DNA from: Mesorhizobium tamadayense
GTDB lineage: Bacteria > Pseudomonadota > Alphaproteobacteria > Rhizobiales > Rhizobiaceae
Reading direction: 5' to 3'
Assembly: GCF_003863365.1 (NCBI RefSeq)
Contig: NZ_RQXT01000020.1
Coordinates: 45,619-109,618, forward strand
Length of the DNA stretch: 64,000 nucleotides
Shown here: piece after piece, positions 8,852-19,779 of the stretch
Position numbering within the stretch: the stretch's first letter is position 1
Layout of the letters: each line of letters starts with the position of its first letter
Translations under genes and position numbers: made by a program
Notes under the pieces: model-generated
Told to the model about the DNA's origin: nothing
Database searches by the model: none
Seen by the model: the letters and a program-made list of their open reading frames with translations, nothing else

Positions 8852-9464
8852 CGACGCCGCTCCTCCGACGCGAACTGTCACTCGGCGCGACAGGGCCGGA
8901 CTTGAGATAGCTGTCCACTTCCGTTCCCAAATTGTGCCCTAATATCCGATTTTTCTCAAGATTATCGTGGTTTAGTGCTGAGCTAAACTCATATTTGAGA
9001 GCGAGGCGCACTTCTCGGAAAGCCTTGCTGATCCGTGACAGGATAGGCTCGGTTGAAGCGGGGCTTTCAGGCGGCACGGAAAGGGCAGACGGGGACGCCG
9101 GTACAGATTCCGGAGACGAAGTCGCTGCCGAGGCCGTCGCGTGCGGCCTAAGGAGCATATCCTTCGGTTCATAGCTGAGGTCACCATTGATATCTCGCGC
9201 GAAGTTCCTGACCCAATTCGATGCTCGCTTGGAGGATAGCCTGCTTAATCTGGTTGTGCTCGCCTGGACCGGGCGCATCGAGTGAAAAAACCTGGACCAG
9301 CCCGCGCTCTTTCGAGTGGGTACCGCCCGGACGAAGGACGCAGCAGCCTATTTACTTGGACAGGCTTTGGGCAGATTATTACGCAACGGGAGGAAGCACT
9401 CGGAAAACTCCTTAATAATTGCGCCCGAACGGCTTCCGCCCGTTGGATGCAAGGGAGGATAATC
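8852..9464. other. Divergent intergenic region between nuoJ and the sugar-binding protein gene
   Basis: 613 bases with no supported gene; reading frames here show no recognisable protein. It should hold promoters for both directions. A partial inverted repeat (GAACGGCTTCCGCCCGTT, 9427-9444) lies just before the AAGGGAGGAT ribosome site of the binding-protein gene. I see no convincing sigma-54, FNR or riboswitch signature. Confidence 0.6.
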
Positions 9465-10547
9465 ATGAGACGTACTTTCCCACTCGCGGCATGCGCCGCG
9501 GGGTTGTTGATTGGCGTGCCCTCCGCCTTCGCCCAATCCGGCGGCGTCGAGAAAGCAGTCGGCGGCTACAGCTTCGAAGAAGCCGCCAAGGAGGCCCCCA
9601 CAACCAAGGATTTCCATTCGGCCGATGGTCACCTCACTTTCGCGATCGTGACCCATACGGCGGGCAACGGCTTCTTCGATCCCGTCTATGTCGGCGCGAC
9701 CGCCGCCGGCAATCTGATTGGCGCCAAGATACTGCTGCTCGGCTCGGAATCTCCGACCGATGACCCGGCCCGCGAGATCGAAATCCTGAACCAGATCGTG
9801 CAGGACCCGACGATCGACGGGCTGATCATGACAACGCCCCAGGTCGGCGCCTATAACGACATCGTCAAGGCAGCCGAGGCCAAGGGCATACCGGTGGCCA
9901 CGACCAATTCCTTCGACGGCACGATCCTAGACCGCAGCGGCATCAGCCACACTGGCCAGGATGCCTCCGCTGCGGCAATCGCCGGCGAGGCGCTCGTCAA
10001 GTGCCTGGCCGACAAGGGTATTGAGAAGGGCTCGATCGTGCTGCCGTCATCGACCGCGATGGGTAACATCGAGGTGAACAATCGCGTCACCTCGGCCTTC
10101 AATGCGATCGTCAAGGGCCTGAAGGCCGCCGGCAAGCTTGACGCCTTCAAGGTCGACGCGGGGCCTGAGAACACCGGCATCGACACCAATCCGAACGATC
10201 CGGTGAACGGCATCGTGACGCTGTTCGAATCGCGCGGTGACGTCGTCGGCGCCTTCGCCGGCAACAATGTGTTCACGCCGGCGCTCGCGAAGGCCGTCGC
10301 CCAGACCGGAAAGACCGGCAAGATCTGCGCCTATGGCTTCGACCTCGGGCCGGCCCAGCAGGATGCGTTGAAGAGCGGCGACCTGACTGGCGCGCTCGGG
10401 CAGCAGCCCTTCCTGCAGGGCTTCTATCCGGTCATGCAGCTCTATCTGCAGATCGACCGTGGCATCGCGGCTGCCAATCTCGACACGCGCGCCCAACTTG
10501 TGACGCAGGAGACTGTGGGCAAGGTCGGCAAGCGCTTCGAGAACTGA
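9465..10547 (+). CDS. Periplasmic sugar-binding protein of an ABC transporter (RbsB/peripla_BP_4 family)
   Basis: A 360-aa exported binding protein. Residues 1-23 form a Sec signal peptide (MRRTFPLAACAAGLLIG, cleavage after AFA). The mature part has the two-lobe LacI-like fold: repeated beta-alpha units with FDPVYVGATAAGNLIGAKI, NQIVQDPTIDGLIMTTPQ, and VGAFAGNNVFTPALAKAV in the second lobe. The ATG follows AAGGGAGGAT. It is the first gene of a three-gene transporter with the fused permease and ATPase downstream. The ligand (a pentose, polyol or similar) cannot be read from the sequence. Confidence 0.9.
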   Translation: MRRTFPLAACAAGLLIGVPSAFAQSGGVEKAVGGYSFEEAAKEAPTTKDFHSADGHLTFAIVTHTAGNGFFDPVYVGATAAGNLIGAKILLLGSESPTDDPAREIEILNQIVQDPTIDGLIMTTPQVGAYNDIVKAAEAKGIPVATTNSFDGTILDRSGISHTGQDASAAAIAGEALVKCLADKGIEKGSIVLPSSTAMGNIEVNNRVTSAFNAIVKGLKAAGKLDAFKVDAGPENTGIDTNPNDPVNGIVTLFESRGDVVGAFAGNNVFTPALAKAVAQTGKTGKICAYGFDLGPAQQDALKSGDLTGALGQQPFLQGFYPVMQLYLQIDRGIAAANLDTRAQLVTQETVGKVGKRFEN

Positions 10548-10551
10548 ACCA

Positions 10552-10664
10552 ATGCATGTCGCCCAAAAGTGCGTAGCGGTTTTTGGGACAACGACATGCA
10601 TAAAACAAAATGCATGTCGCCCAAAAGTGCGCAGCGGTTTTGGGATAGCGACATGCATAAAACA
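10552..10664. repeat. Two tandem copies of a ~55-base palindromic repeat
   Basis: Two nearly identical units, 10552-10607 and 10610-10664. Each begins ATGCATGTCGCCCAAAA and ends TTTTGGG, a 4-5-base spacer, then CGACATGCAT followed by AAAACA. The ends pair, so each copy can fold into a long hairpin around a GTGCGYAGCGG loop. The copies differ at only a few positions. The array sits 4 bases after the binding-protein stop codon and before the permease, a typical place for REP-like elements that stabilise or separate transcripts. The family name is not known to me. Confidence 0.9.
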
Positions 10665-10684
10665 AGAAGCGATTCTGAATCCGT

Positions 10685-10716
10685 CGCGGGAGGGCTGGCA
10701 TCCTCCCGCGCATTTT
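10685..10716 (+). terminator. Terminator/attenuator-like hairpin before the permease gene
   Basis: CGCGGGAGG (10685-10693) and CCTCCCGCG (10702-10710) pair perfectly around an 8-base loop and are followed by CATTTTG. The run of T is short, so termination is probably partial. Position between binding-protein and permease genes suggests it lowers permease/ATPase expression relative to the binding protein. Confidence 0.6.
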
Positions 10717-10738
10717 GCCCTTCGGAACCCGCGCACAT

Positions 10739-12988
10739 ATGACCGCTGAAGCTCTCGCTCGCCGTCTTCCGCCTCAGCTCGTCGGTGGCTGGGAAATGGG
10801 ATTGCTTGCGCTGCTGGCGCTGATCTATCTCGGCGGCGCCGTTGTCAATCCAACGTTCTTCGGCTCCTCGGAGGCGTTCCATGCACTGCTTCGCGACACC
10901 TCGCGTGTCGCCATTATCGCCGTCGGAATGACCTTCGTCATCATCAACAAGGACCTCGACCTTTCGGTCGGCTCCATCTACGGCCTGGTGGCCGTTGTTT
11001 TTGCCCGGTTGTTCGCGCCAAGCTTTGCCAATCTCGACATTGTCACCTCGGTGATCGTATGCGTCCTGCTTGGCGTGGTGATCGGCTTTGTCAACGGCGT
11101 GCTCGTTACCATCCTCAAAGTGCCGGCCTTCATCGCCACGTTGACCACGCTTTTGATCGGCCGCGGCTTCGTGCTCGCGCTGACGCACGGGCAGGCGATC
11201 TACTATCCAGGCAAGGCGAAGGAGGCCCCAACCTTCTTTCACCTGGGCGAGACGAACCTCTTCGGCTTCAACAACCAGATCGAGATCTTCGCGGTCGTTG
11301 CGGTGATCGGCGCCTACGTGCTCGCCAACACACGCTGGGGCTACGAGACCTTTGCGACCGGCGGCAACGAGCAGGCAGCGGTCTATGCGGGCATACCGAC
11401 GAACTGGGTGCGCATCCGCGCCTATCTGCTCTCGTCGCTCTGCGCCACCGTCGCCGGCCTGCTGTCAGCCGCCCAGGACAAGGGCGTAACTCCACTTTAC
11501 GGGGTCAGCGGCGAACTCACCGTCATCGCCGCGGTGATCATCGGCGGCGCTTCGATCCTCGGCGGTCGCGGCCGCGTTGCCGGGTCCTGCCTCGGCGCCA
11601 TGCTGGTCGTGCTACTCGACAAGGTGCTGCGGGAGGGCTTGCCGATCACACGCACCATCAAGATCGGGGAGGAGGAGGTGACGGTCAACGCCGTCTACTC
11701 CCTGCCGGTGGGTGCGGTGCCGGTCTTCCTCGGGCTGCTGCTGGTCGTCGCCGTGCTGATCGAACCCTATCTCATCCGCCGCCAGGTAGCGGCGCGGCTC
11801 TGGGCATGGCTGCGTGGCAAGCCGCCGCCGCCCGCCTTCGAGATCGGCGGCGTTGCGCTCGAAGGCGTCGTGACCAAGGGCGCGATGGCGACTGACATCG
11901 CGCTGTCGGCAACCGGGTTCGGCAAGCTCCTCGCCCGGCGCGATGCCCTCGCCGTCATCCTGACGGTGGTGCTGTGGCTCACGGGTCTCTTCCTCAGGCC
12001 AGATTACTGGTGGAACCTCTCCAACACTTTTGCGATCCTGCTCAACTATACCGAACTGGCGCTGATCACGGTGGGGCTCACCTATGTCATCGCTGCCGGC
12101 GATATCGACCTCTCTGTCGGAGCGGTCCTTGCGCTCGCCGGCAGCGCCGCAGCCTATTTCCTGAAGGTTCTGGGCGCCGATCCCGTCACCGCCATCGCGA
12201 TGGGCCTACTGGCTGGAATGATCGCTGGCCTTGTCAACGCCATCGTTGCGGTCGGCCTGAAGCTCCCGGCCTTCATTGCCACGCTTGGCATGTTCTACAT
12301 CGCCCGCGGCCTCGCCGCATGGTTCGTCGCCGGTCAGCAGCTCACCGGCTGGTCGGAGGGCTACAACCTGCTTGGCCGCAAGGTGAACGACATTCTCCTT
12401 CACTTCGGCATCGTGCTTCCCGATGGCATCCTCAAGACGGTCGCCGAGGTGGTCAGCGTGCAGACCATCTGGATGGTCTTGGTCGCCCTGCTTGCCGGCA
12501 TCGTGCTCGCCTACACCCCGTTTGGGCAGAAGGTCTATGCGACCGGCGGCAACGTCCGCGCGGCCGCCTATGCCGGCATCAACACCAACCGGGCGCGCTT
12601 CATCGCGCTCATGCTGTCGGCGCTCTGCGCGACCATGGCCGGTCTCATCAACGTGGCCTACTTCCGAAGCTTCAATCCTGTTGCGGGCCAGTTCCGCGAG
12701 CTCGACGCCATCGCGTCCGTGATCATCGGCGGCGGGTCGATCTTCGGCGGCTACGGCACCATGCTGGGGTCTCTCGCCGGTGCCGCCGTGATCACCCTCG
12801 TTCGGGCGCTCCTCCAGCTCAATGTCCAGGGCTTCAGCATGCCGCAGCATTGGATCAACGTCTTCATTGGTATCATCCTGATTGCCGCAGTATTGATCGA
12901 CATCTGGGTGCGCCAGGCCAACATCTTTGGTCGCCTGCGAGCTCGCCTCGCGAGACGCGCACGAACCCCGGAAACCACCCATGCCTGA
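10739..12988 (+). CDS. ABC sugar transporter permease, two RbsC-like units fused
   Basis: A 749-aa inner-membrane protein made of two BPD_transp_2 permease domains in tandem, about residues 20-350 and 400-740. Both halves carry the family motif (DLDLSVGSIYGL; GDIDLSVGAVLAL), both have a PAFIATL segment, and both have an IIGG-S-I-GG loop (AAVIIGGASILGGRGR; ASVIIGGGSIFGGYGT). Usual RbsC-type permeases are about 320-350 aa and work as dimers, so this fusion covalently joins the two membrane subunits. The ATG at 10739 is chosen; a TTG eight codons earlier falls in the hairpin tail. It overlaps the ATPase gene by 8 bases. Confidence 0.9.
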   Translation: MTAEALARRLPPQLVGGWEMGLLALLALIYLGGAVVNPTFFGSSEAFHALLRDTSRVAIIAVGMTFVIINKDLDLSVGSIYGLVAVVFARLFAPSFANLDIVTSVIVCVLLGVVIGFVNGVLVTILKVPAFIATLTTLLIGRGFVLALTHGQAIYYPGKAKEAPTFFHLGETNLFGFNNQIEIFAVVAVIGAYVLANTRWGYETFATGGNEQAAVYAGIPTNWVRIRAYLLSSLCATVAGLLSAAQDKGVTPLYGVSGELTVIAAVIIGGASILGGRGRVAGSCLGAMLVVLLDKVLREGLPITRTIKIGEEEVTVNAVYSLPVGAVPVFLGLLLVVAVLIEPYLIRRQVAARLWAWLRGKPPPPAFEIGGVALEGVVTKGAMATDIALSATGFGKLLARRDALAVILTVVLWLTGLFLRPDYWWNLSNTFAILLNYTELALITVGLTYVIAAGDIDLSVGAVLALAGSAAAYFLKVLGADPVTAIAMGLLAGMIAGLVNAIVAVGLKLPAFIATLGMFYIARGLAAWFVAGQQLTGWSEGYNLLGRKVNDILLHFGIVLPDGILKTVAEVVSVQTIWMVLVALLAGIVLAYTPFGQKVYATGGNVRAAAYAGINTNRARFIALMLSALCATMAGLINVAYFRSFNPVAGQFRELDAIASVIIGGGSIFGGYGTMLGSLAGAAVITLVRALLQLNVQGFSMPQHWINVFIGIILIAAVLIDIWVRQANIFGRLRARLARRARTPETTHA

Positions 12989-13763
12989 CGCGACATCGCC
13001 TCAACCGATCGTGGAAATGCGGGGCATCGAAAAGGCCTTCGGAGCAGTGCAGGCGCTTCGCAAGGTCGATCTGCTGCTCTATCCTGGCGAGATCCTTGGC
13101 TTGGTCGGCGACAATTCGGCTGGCAAGTCTACACTCATGAAGATCCTGACTGGCGCCTATCAGCGCGATTCCGGCGAAATCTCAGTTGCCGGCCAATTCG
13201 TGCACTTCAGGAGTCCGCATGAGAGCCGCGACGCCGGCATCGAGATGATCTACCAGGATTTCGCTCTTTGCGGGAACATGGATGTCGGCCAGAACATCTT
13301 TCTCGGCCGCTGGCCGCGCAAAGGCCCGTTCGTCAATCGTCGCAAAATGTACGCCGAGGCCGACCGCGTACTGAAGCGGCTCAAGGTCGACGTGAATTCC
13401 GTCTTCCAGAAGGTCGAGAGCCTGTCCGGCGGCCGCCAGCAATCCGTGGCGATCGCCCGCGCTATCTCGTTCGAGCCACGCGTCGTGATCCTCGACGAAC
13501 CGACCGCCAATCTCTCGGTGATGGCGACCGATCGACTCCTCGAGACCATGTTGGAACTGAAAAAGCAGGGCGTCGCGCAGATCATCATCTCGCATCGGCT
13601 TGTTGATATATTCGCGGTGGGCGACCGCGTCATGGTCCTCAAGCGCGGAGAGAACGTCGGCGACCGCCACATCAGGAACACCGACGAGCATGAGGTCCTG
13701 GAGATAATCGTCTCTGGCACGCGGGAGAGGGCGCTTACGGCCGATCAGGCAGCGGCAATCTGA
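12981..13763 (+). CDS. ABC sugar transporter ATP-binding protein (single domain, FrcA-like)
   Basis: A 260-aa ATPase. Walker A is GDNSAGKST (position 4 of the usual GxNGAGKST is Ser), the Q-loop lies in MIYQDFALC, the signature is LSGGRQQSVAIARA, Walker B is VVILDEPTANL, and the switch His is in IISHRL. RbsA-type sugar ATPases are double-length (about 500 aa); this one has a single nucleotide-binding domain like FrcA of the fructose system. It overlaps the permease stop and completes the transporter operon. The start at the ATG (MPDATSPQ) is preferred over in-frame upstream codons inside the permease. Confidence 0.9.
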   Translation: MPDATSPQPIVEMRGIEKAFGAVQALRKVDLLLYPGEILGLVGDNSAGKSTLMKILTGAYQRDSGEISVAGQFVHFRSPHESRDAGIEMIYQDFALCGNMDVGQNIFLGRWPRKGPFVNRRKMYAEADRVLKRLKVDVNSVFQKVESLSGGRQQSVAIARAISFEPRVVILDEPTANLSVMATDRLLETMLELKKQGVAQIIISHRLVDIFAVGDRVMVLKRGENVGDRHIRNTDEHEVLEIIVSGTRERALTADQAAAI

Positions 13764-14172
13764 CCGACATCCGCTATTGGGACAGGTTCGCGCCAGCAAA
13801 TCCGTGCAGGGTTCTCCCGGGATTTTGGCCCCCCGTGCTTCGCCGGATGCCTCAATGCATCCCAAGCGGTCGTGTCTCTTGGACCGTGATCGACACGGCC
13901 GGATCGTCGAGCGGGGTTCGCCAGACTTACTCTTCGGCCGTCCCTCCCATGGTCGAGCGAAGTTGCCCTCAGCCAGAGTGCGAGACCTCTTGGAGCGCAA
14001 GTCACTTTTTCTTTTGGCTTTTCGGTTTGCCGCGCCCTCTGTGCGCCCGTCAGGGCGGTTCAGCGCCTCTGTCAACCCAGCCGGACGAGTTCCTGACTTT
14101 GAAGATCGAGCGGAGAACTCTGTAAAACTGGCTTCAGTAGGGAGATTAGGCAGGCGCCAGGATCGCACTAAT
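13764..14172. other. Gap between the transporter operon and the relaxase remnant
   Basis: 409 bases without a supported gene. Short open frames exist on both strands but none shows a recognisable family. The right end, around 14140-14172, may contain shifted-frame codons of the relaxase remnant (for example EIRQA just before the in-frame part), which would suggest further decay upstream. Confidence 0.5.
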
Positions 14173-14520
14173 CATCTGATCGAGCAGAGCCTCGCCCGGC
14201 GCGAGGGTCAGCGTGTCATTCTCGCGCGAAATCTCATCGACACGCTGCGAAGCCGAGAGCTCGATGCATTCGGTGCGCGGCTCGCCGCCGAGACAGAGTT
14301 GCCGTTCACGAAGGCCGCAGACGGTGATCACGTCGCTGGCCGGCAACGTTTCTCTCTCGCCTCCGGCCGCTTCGCGATGATCGACGACGGTCTTGGCTTC
14401 AGGCTTGTGCCTTGGTCGCCATCACTCGAAAAGCGACTCGGCAACCACGTTGGCGGTGTTGTTCGCGGCGAGGGCAGCTTGGATTGGAGTTTCGGCAGGA
14501 AGCGAACACTTGGGATTTGA
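14173..14520 (+). pseudogene. Remnant of a DUF3363 relaxase (RlxS/TraA-like), C-terminal end only
   Basis: The frame encodes HLIEQSLARREGQRVILARN, then LAAETELPF, VAGRQRFSLASGRFAMIDDG and LGFRLVPWSPSLEKRLG, and ends in DWSFGRKRTLGI. This matches the C-terminal part of the relaxase/mobilization nuclease family with a DUF3363 domain that I know from rhizobial plasmids and integrative elements. Those proteins are usually 550-700 aa; only about 115 residues remain and the catalytic N-terminal domain is absent. The frame upstream of 14173 does not continue the family. It ends 14 bases from the convergent thiD stop, which marks the edge of an old mobile-element insertion or deletion. Confidence 0.8.
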
Positions 14521-14534
14521 GCTATTTGTCGCTC

Positions 14535-15293
14535 TTACGGGGAAGTTTTCTGGAGCTTCTCGAACACAAACAGCTTGCCTTTGCGCACGCTGTCTTCGAG
14601 CGGACCCGCCTTGGCAAGATGCGCCGCGATTGCACTGGCCAGTATGCATCCCGTTCCGCGCATCGACGCGGCGAGACGCGGTGCGTCGAAGCGGACAGGC
14701 TGTTGATTGCGGCGCAGCAGAATATCGGTGGATTGCGGTCCAGATGCGTGGCCTCCTTTGATCAGCAGCGCCTGCGCATTCGCGGCCAGCAATTCCCGGC
14801 CCTGCCTGACCGCGCCGTCCTCGTCGGCCATGCGTTCCGCGCCGACGAGCAGCGCCAACTCGAAGCCGTTGGGGGTGACCAAACTGCAAAGCGGCATCAG
14901 ATCACGCTTCATGACCTCGATCGCGCCTGCTTCCAAGAGCGCTCGGCCTGACGTCGAGGCCAGCACCGGGTCGAGTATCGCTGGCACGTGCGGATTTTCG
15001 CGCAGCACGGCGGCAACGGCAACGACGTTCTCCGCCGTCGCCAGCATGCCGATCTTGATGGCAGCCACATCGTCGGTCTGTAGAGCGGCGCGCATCTGGC
15101 CGGCCACCAAGCTTGGTGGCGAATGGTGGATTTCCGTCACACTTTCGTGCGTCTGCACCGTCAGCGCCGTGACAGCCAGGCAACTGCGCACGCCAATGGA
15201 AGAGATCGTCTCGATATCGCGTGCTATTCCAGCACCGCCGCTGGAATCCGATCCGCCGACGACAAGCACATGCGGGTTTCGCCTCAGCGCCAT
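14535..15293 (-). CDS. thiD: Hydroxymethylpyrimidine/phosphomethylpyrimidine kinase
   Basis: A 252-aa ribokinase-fold kinase that phosphorylates HMP and HMP-P, the pyrimidine half of thiamine. Motifs: LVVGGSDSSGGAGIARDIET at the N-terminus (substrate loop), a DPVLAST segment, TPNGFELALLVG, LIKGGHASG and the anion-hole motif MRGTGCILASAIAA near residue 220. It is the last gene of the thi operon and overlaps thiE. Two ATGs are possible (15293 or 15314); the downstream one has AGGG just upstream and gives the usual N-terminus, but this is not certain. Confidence 0.92.
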   Translation of the reverse strand: MALRRNPHVLVVGGSDSSGGAGIARDIETISSIGVRSCLAVTALTVQTHESVTEIHHSPPSLVAGQMRAALQTDDVAAIKIGMLATAENVVAVAAVLRENPHVPAILDPVLASTSGRALLEAGAIEVMKRDLMPLCSLVTPNGFELALLVGAERMADEDGAVRQGRELLAANAQALLIKGGHASGPQSTDILLRRNQQPVRFDAPRLAASMRGTGCILASAIAAHLAKAGPLEDSVRKGKLFVFEKLQKTSP

Positions 15294-15889
15294 TGCCCTG
15301 TCTTTTCGATCCATTCTCGCGTGCGCGCTTCGGGGTCGCCGTTCAGTGTGATGTCGGTAACCACGGCGGCGCTGTCGGCGCCAGCCGCAAAGACACCGTC
15401 GAGCCGCTTAGGATTGAGGCCGCCAATGGCGACCAATGGGATCGGCGCGACCCGGCGCTTCCACTCGCTGATCCGTTCAAGGCCTTGCGGCGCCCATTTC
15501 ATCTTCTTCAGGATGGTGGGATAGACGGGCCCAAGCGCGACGTAGTCGGGGTTCGCAACCATGGCCGTTTCCAAATCGGCATGATCATGCGTGCTCAGTC
15601 CAAGCCTGATGCCCGCTGCCCGCATCTGCGCGAGGTCGGCGGTCTGCAAATCCTCCTGGCCAAGATGAGCGAAGTCGCAGCCTTCCTCGATTGCCAGGCG
15701 CCAGTGGTCGTTGACGATGAGCTGGCAATGGTGTCTGGCGCACAAGGCTTTCGCCTTGCGGATTTCCGCGCGCAACCCGGCCTCATCCAAGGTCTTGATA
15801 CGCAGTTGCACCAGCCTGACGCCGAGCGGCGCTAATCGCTCGATCCAGGCGGCGCTGTCGACGATCAGGTAGAAGGGATCGAGCCTCAT
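15284..15889 (-). CDS. thiE: Thiamine-phosphate synthase
   Basis: A 201-aa TIM-barrel enzyme that joins HMP-PP and thiazole phosphate to thiamine phosphate. Visible features: VQLRIKTLDE (substrate Arg/Lys), CQLIVNDHWRLA (the Mg-binding VND), GLSTHDHADLE, DYVALGPVYPT and the phosphate loop PLVAIGGLNPKRL. The ATG overlaps the thiG stop as ATGA. At about 200 aa it has the normal length of the family. Confidence 0.94.
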   Translation of the reverse strand: MRLDPFYLIVDSAAWIERLAPLGVRLVQLRIKTLDEAGLRAEIRKAKALCARHHCQLIVNDHWRLAIEEGCDFAHLGQEDLQTADLAQMRAAGIRLGLSTHDHADLETAMVANPDYVALGPVYPTILKKMKWAPQGLERISEWKRRVAPIPLVAIGGLNPKRLDGVFAAGADSAAVVTDITLNGDPEARTREWIEKTGQWR

Positions 15890-16659
15890 GCAAAAACCGC
15901 CCTGCCGAATGTCGGTGTCGATGGCACCGCGACCTCACGCGGTTCGAGGATTCCCGAACCAAAAGCTTCGCGACCGGCTTCGACCGCCTTGCCGAACGCA
16001 CGCGCCATGCCGACGGGGTCGGCCGCCTTGGCGACCGCCGTGTTCAGGAGCACGGCGTCGAAGCCCAATTCCATCACGGTCGCCGCGTGCGACGGCCGTC
16101 CGAGCCCGGCATCCACGATCATGGGAACGTCGGGGAAATGTCCGCGAATCGAGCGAAGCGCCGCGATGTTGACCGGCCCGAGGGCGGAACCGATTGGCGC
16201 GCACCACGGCATCAAGACCTTGCAGCCCGCTTCCAGCAGCCGCTCGGCCACGACAAGGTCGTCGGTGGTATAAGGAAATACCGCAAAGCCGTCTTCGCAC
16301 AGGATGCGCGCGGCTTCGACCAGGCCGAACACATCGGGCTGCAGCGTGTCGTGGTTTCCGATGACTTCGAGCTTGATCCAGTTCGTGCCGAACACTTCGC
16401 GCGCCATTTTCGCGGTCGTGACCGCTTCCTTGACGGAGTGGCAACCGGCGGTGTTGGGGAGGATTCTCGTGCCGAGCGCGCGGATCAACGACCAGAAATT
16501 TTCGCCAGCTCTGCCGCCTGCCATCTCGCGCCGCAATGACACGGTCACCACCGACGTGCCCGACGCTTTGACCGCATCGGCAAGGACGGCTGGCGAAGGA
16601 TACTGAGCCGTGCCGAGAAGCAGGCGAGACGGAAGCGTCGTCCCGAGAAGCTCGAACAT
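15886..16659 (-). CDS. thiG: Thiazole synthase
   Basis: A 257-aa TIM-barrel enzyme that builds the thiazole ring from deoxyxylulose phosphate, dehydroglycine and the ThiS thiocarboxylate. Signature segments: LLLGTAQYPSP, VTVSLRRE, ILPNTAGCHSVKEAV, IKLEVIGNHDTLQPD with the Schiff-base Lys, LMPWCAPIGSALG and VDAGLGRPSHAA. It is preceded by thiS with a single-base gap and overlaps thiE, as in rhizobial thiCOSGE operons. Confidence 0.96.
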   Translation of the reverse strand: MFELLGTTLPSRLLLGTAQYPSPAVLADAVKASGTSVVTVSLRREMAGGRAGENFWSLIRALGTRILPNTAGCHSVKEAVTTAKMAREVFGTNWIKLEVIGNHDTLQPDVFGLVEAARILCEDGFAVFPYTTDDLVVAERLLEAGCKVLMPWCAPIGSALGPVNIAALRSIRGHFPDVPMIVDAGLGRPSHAATVMELGFDAVLLNTAVAKAADPVGMARAFGKAVEAGREAFGSGILEPREVAVPSTPTFGRAVFA

Positions 16660-16660
16660 G

Positions 16661-16858
16661 CTAGCCTCCCTGCATCGGCGAGAGGATTTCGATCCGGTCG
16701 CCGTCGCTCAACTGGAAATCCGCCCGATTGGCTTTGTGCACGAGGTCACTGTTGACGGCCGTCGCCAGCCAGTCGCCTTCATAGTCGAGCGCGGCTAGCA
16801 GAGCCGCCAGCGTTGAGGCATCAATCTCAAGCGCTTTGCCGTTGACGATCAGTTTCAT
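16661..16858 (-). CDS. thiS: Sulfur carrier protein ThiS
   Basis: A 65-aa ubiquitin-fold protein with the obligatory C-terminal Gly-Gly (ILSPMQGG), which is adenylated and thiocarboxylated to donate sulfur for the thiazole. It starts MKLIVNGKALE. The ATG lies inside the end of thiO, a 32-base overlap; a longer frame extends upstream but is only the shadow of thiO. No thiF is present in the window. Confidence 0.94.
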   Translation of the reverse strand: MKLIVNGKALEIDASTLAALLAALDYEGDWLATAVNSDLVHKANRADFQLSDGDRIEILSPMQGG

Positions 16859-17824
16859 TGGCAAGCTCCATGGATTTGTCCTGATTGAAGACGAGTTCGG
16901 CCGCCTGGCGCGCCATGGCAGGGGCGAGCAGAAAGCCATGGCGATAGAGGCCGTTGATCGTGACGGTGTTTCCGCGTGCCTCGACACGCGGCAGATTGTC
17001 GGAAAAGGCCGGACGAACGCCGACACCGGTTTCAACGATCTCAGCCTCGCCGAATGCCGGATGGAGCGCGCAGGCGGCGCTGAGCAACTCCATCATTGAA
17101 CGCGCCGTGACCGGTCCTGTGGACTGGCTCTCGATCATCGTCGCGCCAACCATGAAACGGTGGTCGGTGCGCGGCACCACGTAGAGCGGAAAGCGCGGAT
17201 GAAGCAGCCTGACTGGGCGCGACAGCGAGACATCAGGCGTATTCAGGATCAGCATCTCGCCGCGAACGCCGCGCAGTCTGTCATCGCCCGCCGCCATTCC
17301 CGTGCAGTCGATCTGGCGATCGAAACCGGAAACAGCCGAAGCGTCGGCGCCGAAGTGGAACTCGACACCCTTGTCCGCAAGCCTGTCATGAAGTGCCGCC
17401 ATCGCCTGGCGCGGGTCGAGATGGGCCTCGTCGGGGAAGAGCAATCCGCGGCGGAAGCGGCCGGCGAGGTCGGGCTCCAGCAAAGCGATTTCATCTTCAT
17501 CGACGCGCCGATGGCCCGACGTGCGGCTGGCGAACCGCTCGAGTTCGCCGTTGTCACGAGGCGCGGCCACAACCATTGTTCCGGCCCGTGTCACCTGGCC
17601 GGGCGTTGCCGCGTCCCACCAGTCGGCGGCGTCGCGTCCGAGATCCAGCACTGGCTGCTCGGCGCTTTCGCGCTCGCACCATGGCGCCAGCATACCGCCG
17701 GCGAACCACGACGCATTGCCGCCAAGGGCATGTCTTGCCTCGGCAACTGTCACCGCCGCGCCACGTGTGGCGAGCTCGAAGGCTGCGGTGAGGCCGGCGA
17801 CGCCGGCCCCTTGGACCAGCACCC

Positions 17825-17828
<4 letters not shown>
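16827..17828 (-). CDS. thiO: Glycine oxidase ThiO
   Basis: A 333-aa FAD-dependent amine oxidase of the DAO family that converts glycine to dehydroglycine for thiazole synthesis. The N-terminal dinucleotide-binding motif is VLVQGAGVAGLTAAFELA, followed by GGNASWFAGGMLAPW typical of ThiO. The C-terminal FAD contact is GLYRHGFLLAPAMA. The ATG overlaps the thiC stop (ATGA), which fixes the start. Confidence 0.94.
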
Positions 17829-19660
<1,832 letters not shown>

Positions 19661-19779
19661 CGTGAGGCTCCTTTGCTCATGCATTGGAGACCCAGTTCTG
19701 TGCCGGAAGGATGAAAAGACGCTTCTGTCGGCCCTGCTCGAAACAGGACGTCGGGCGTGAACTCCCGCAAAGCGCTTGC

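Noticed and set aside
13835..14125. Open frames before the relaxase remnant as a separate gene
   Set aside because: No start with a ribosome site and no recognisable sequence; probably decayed DNA.
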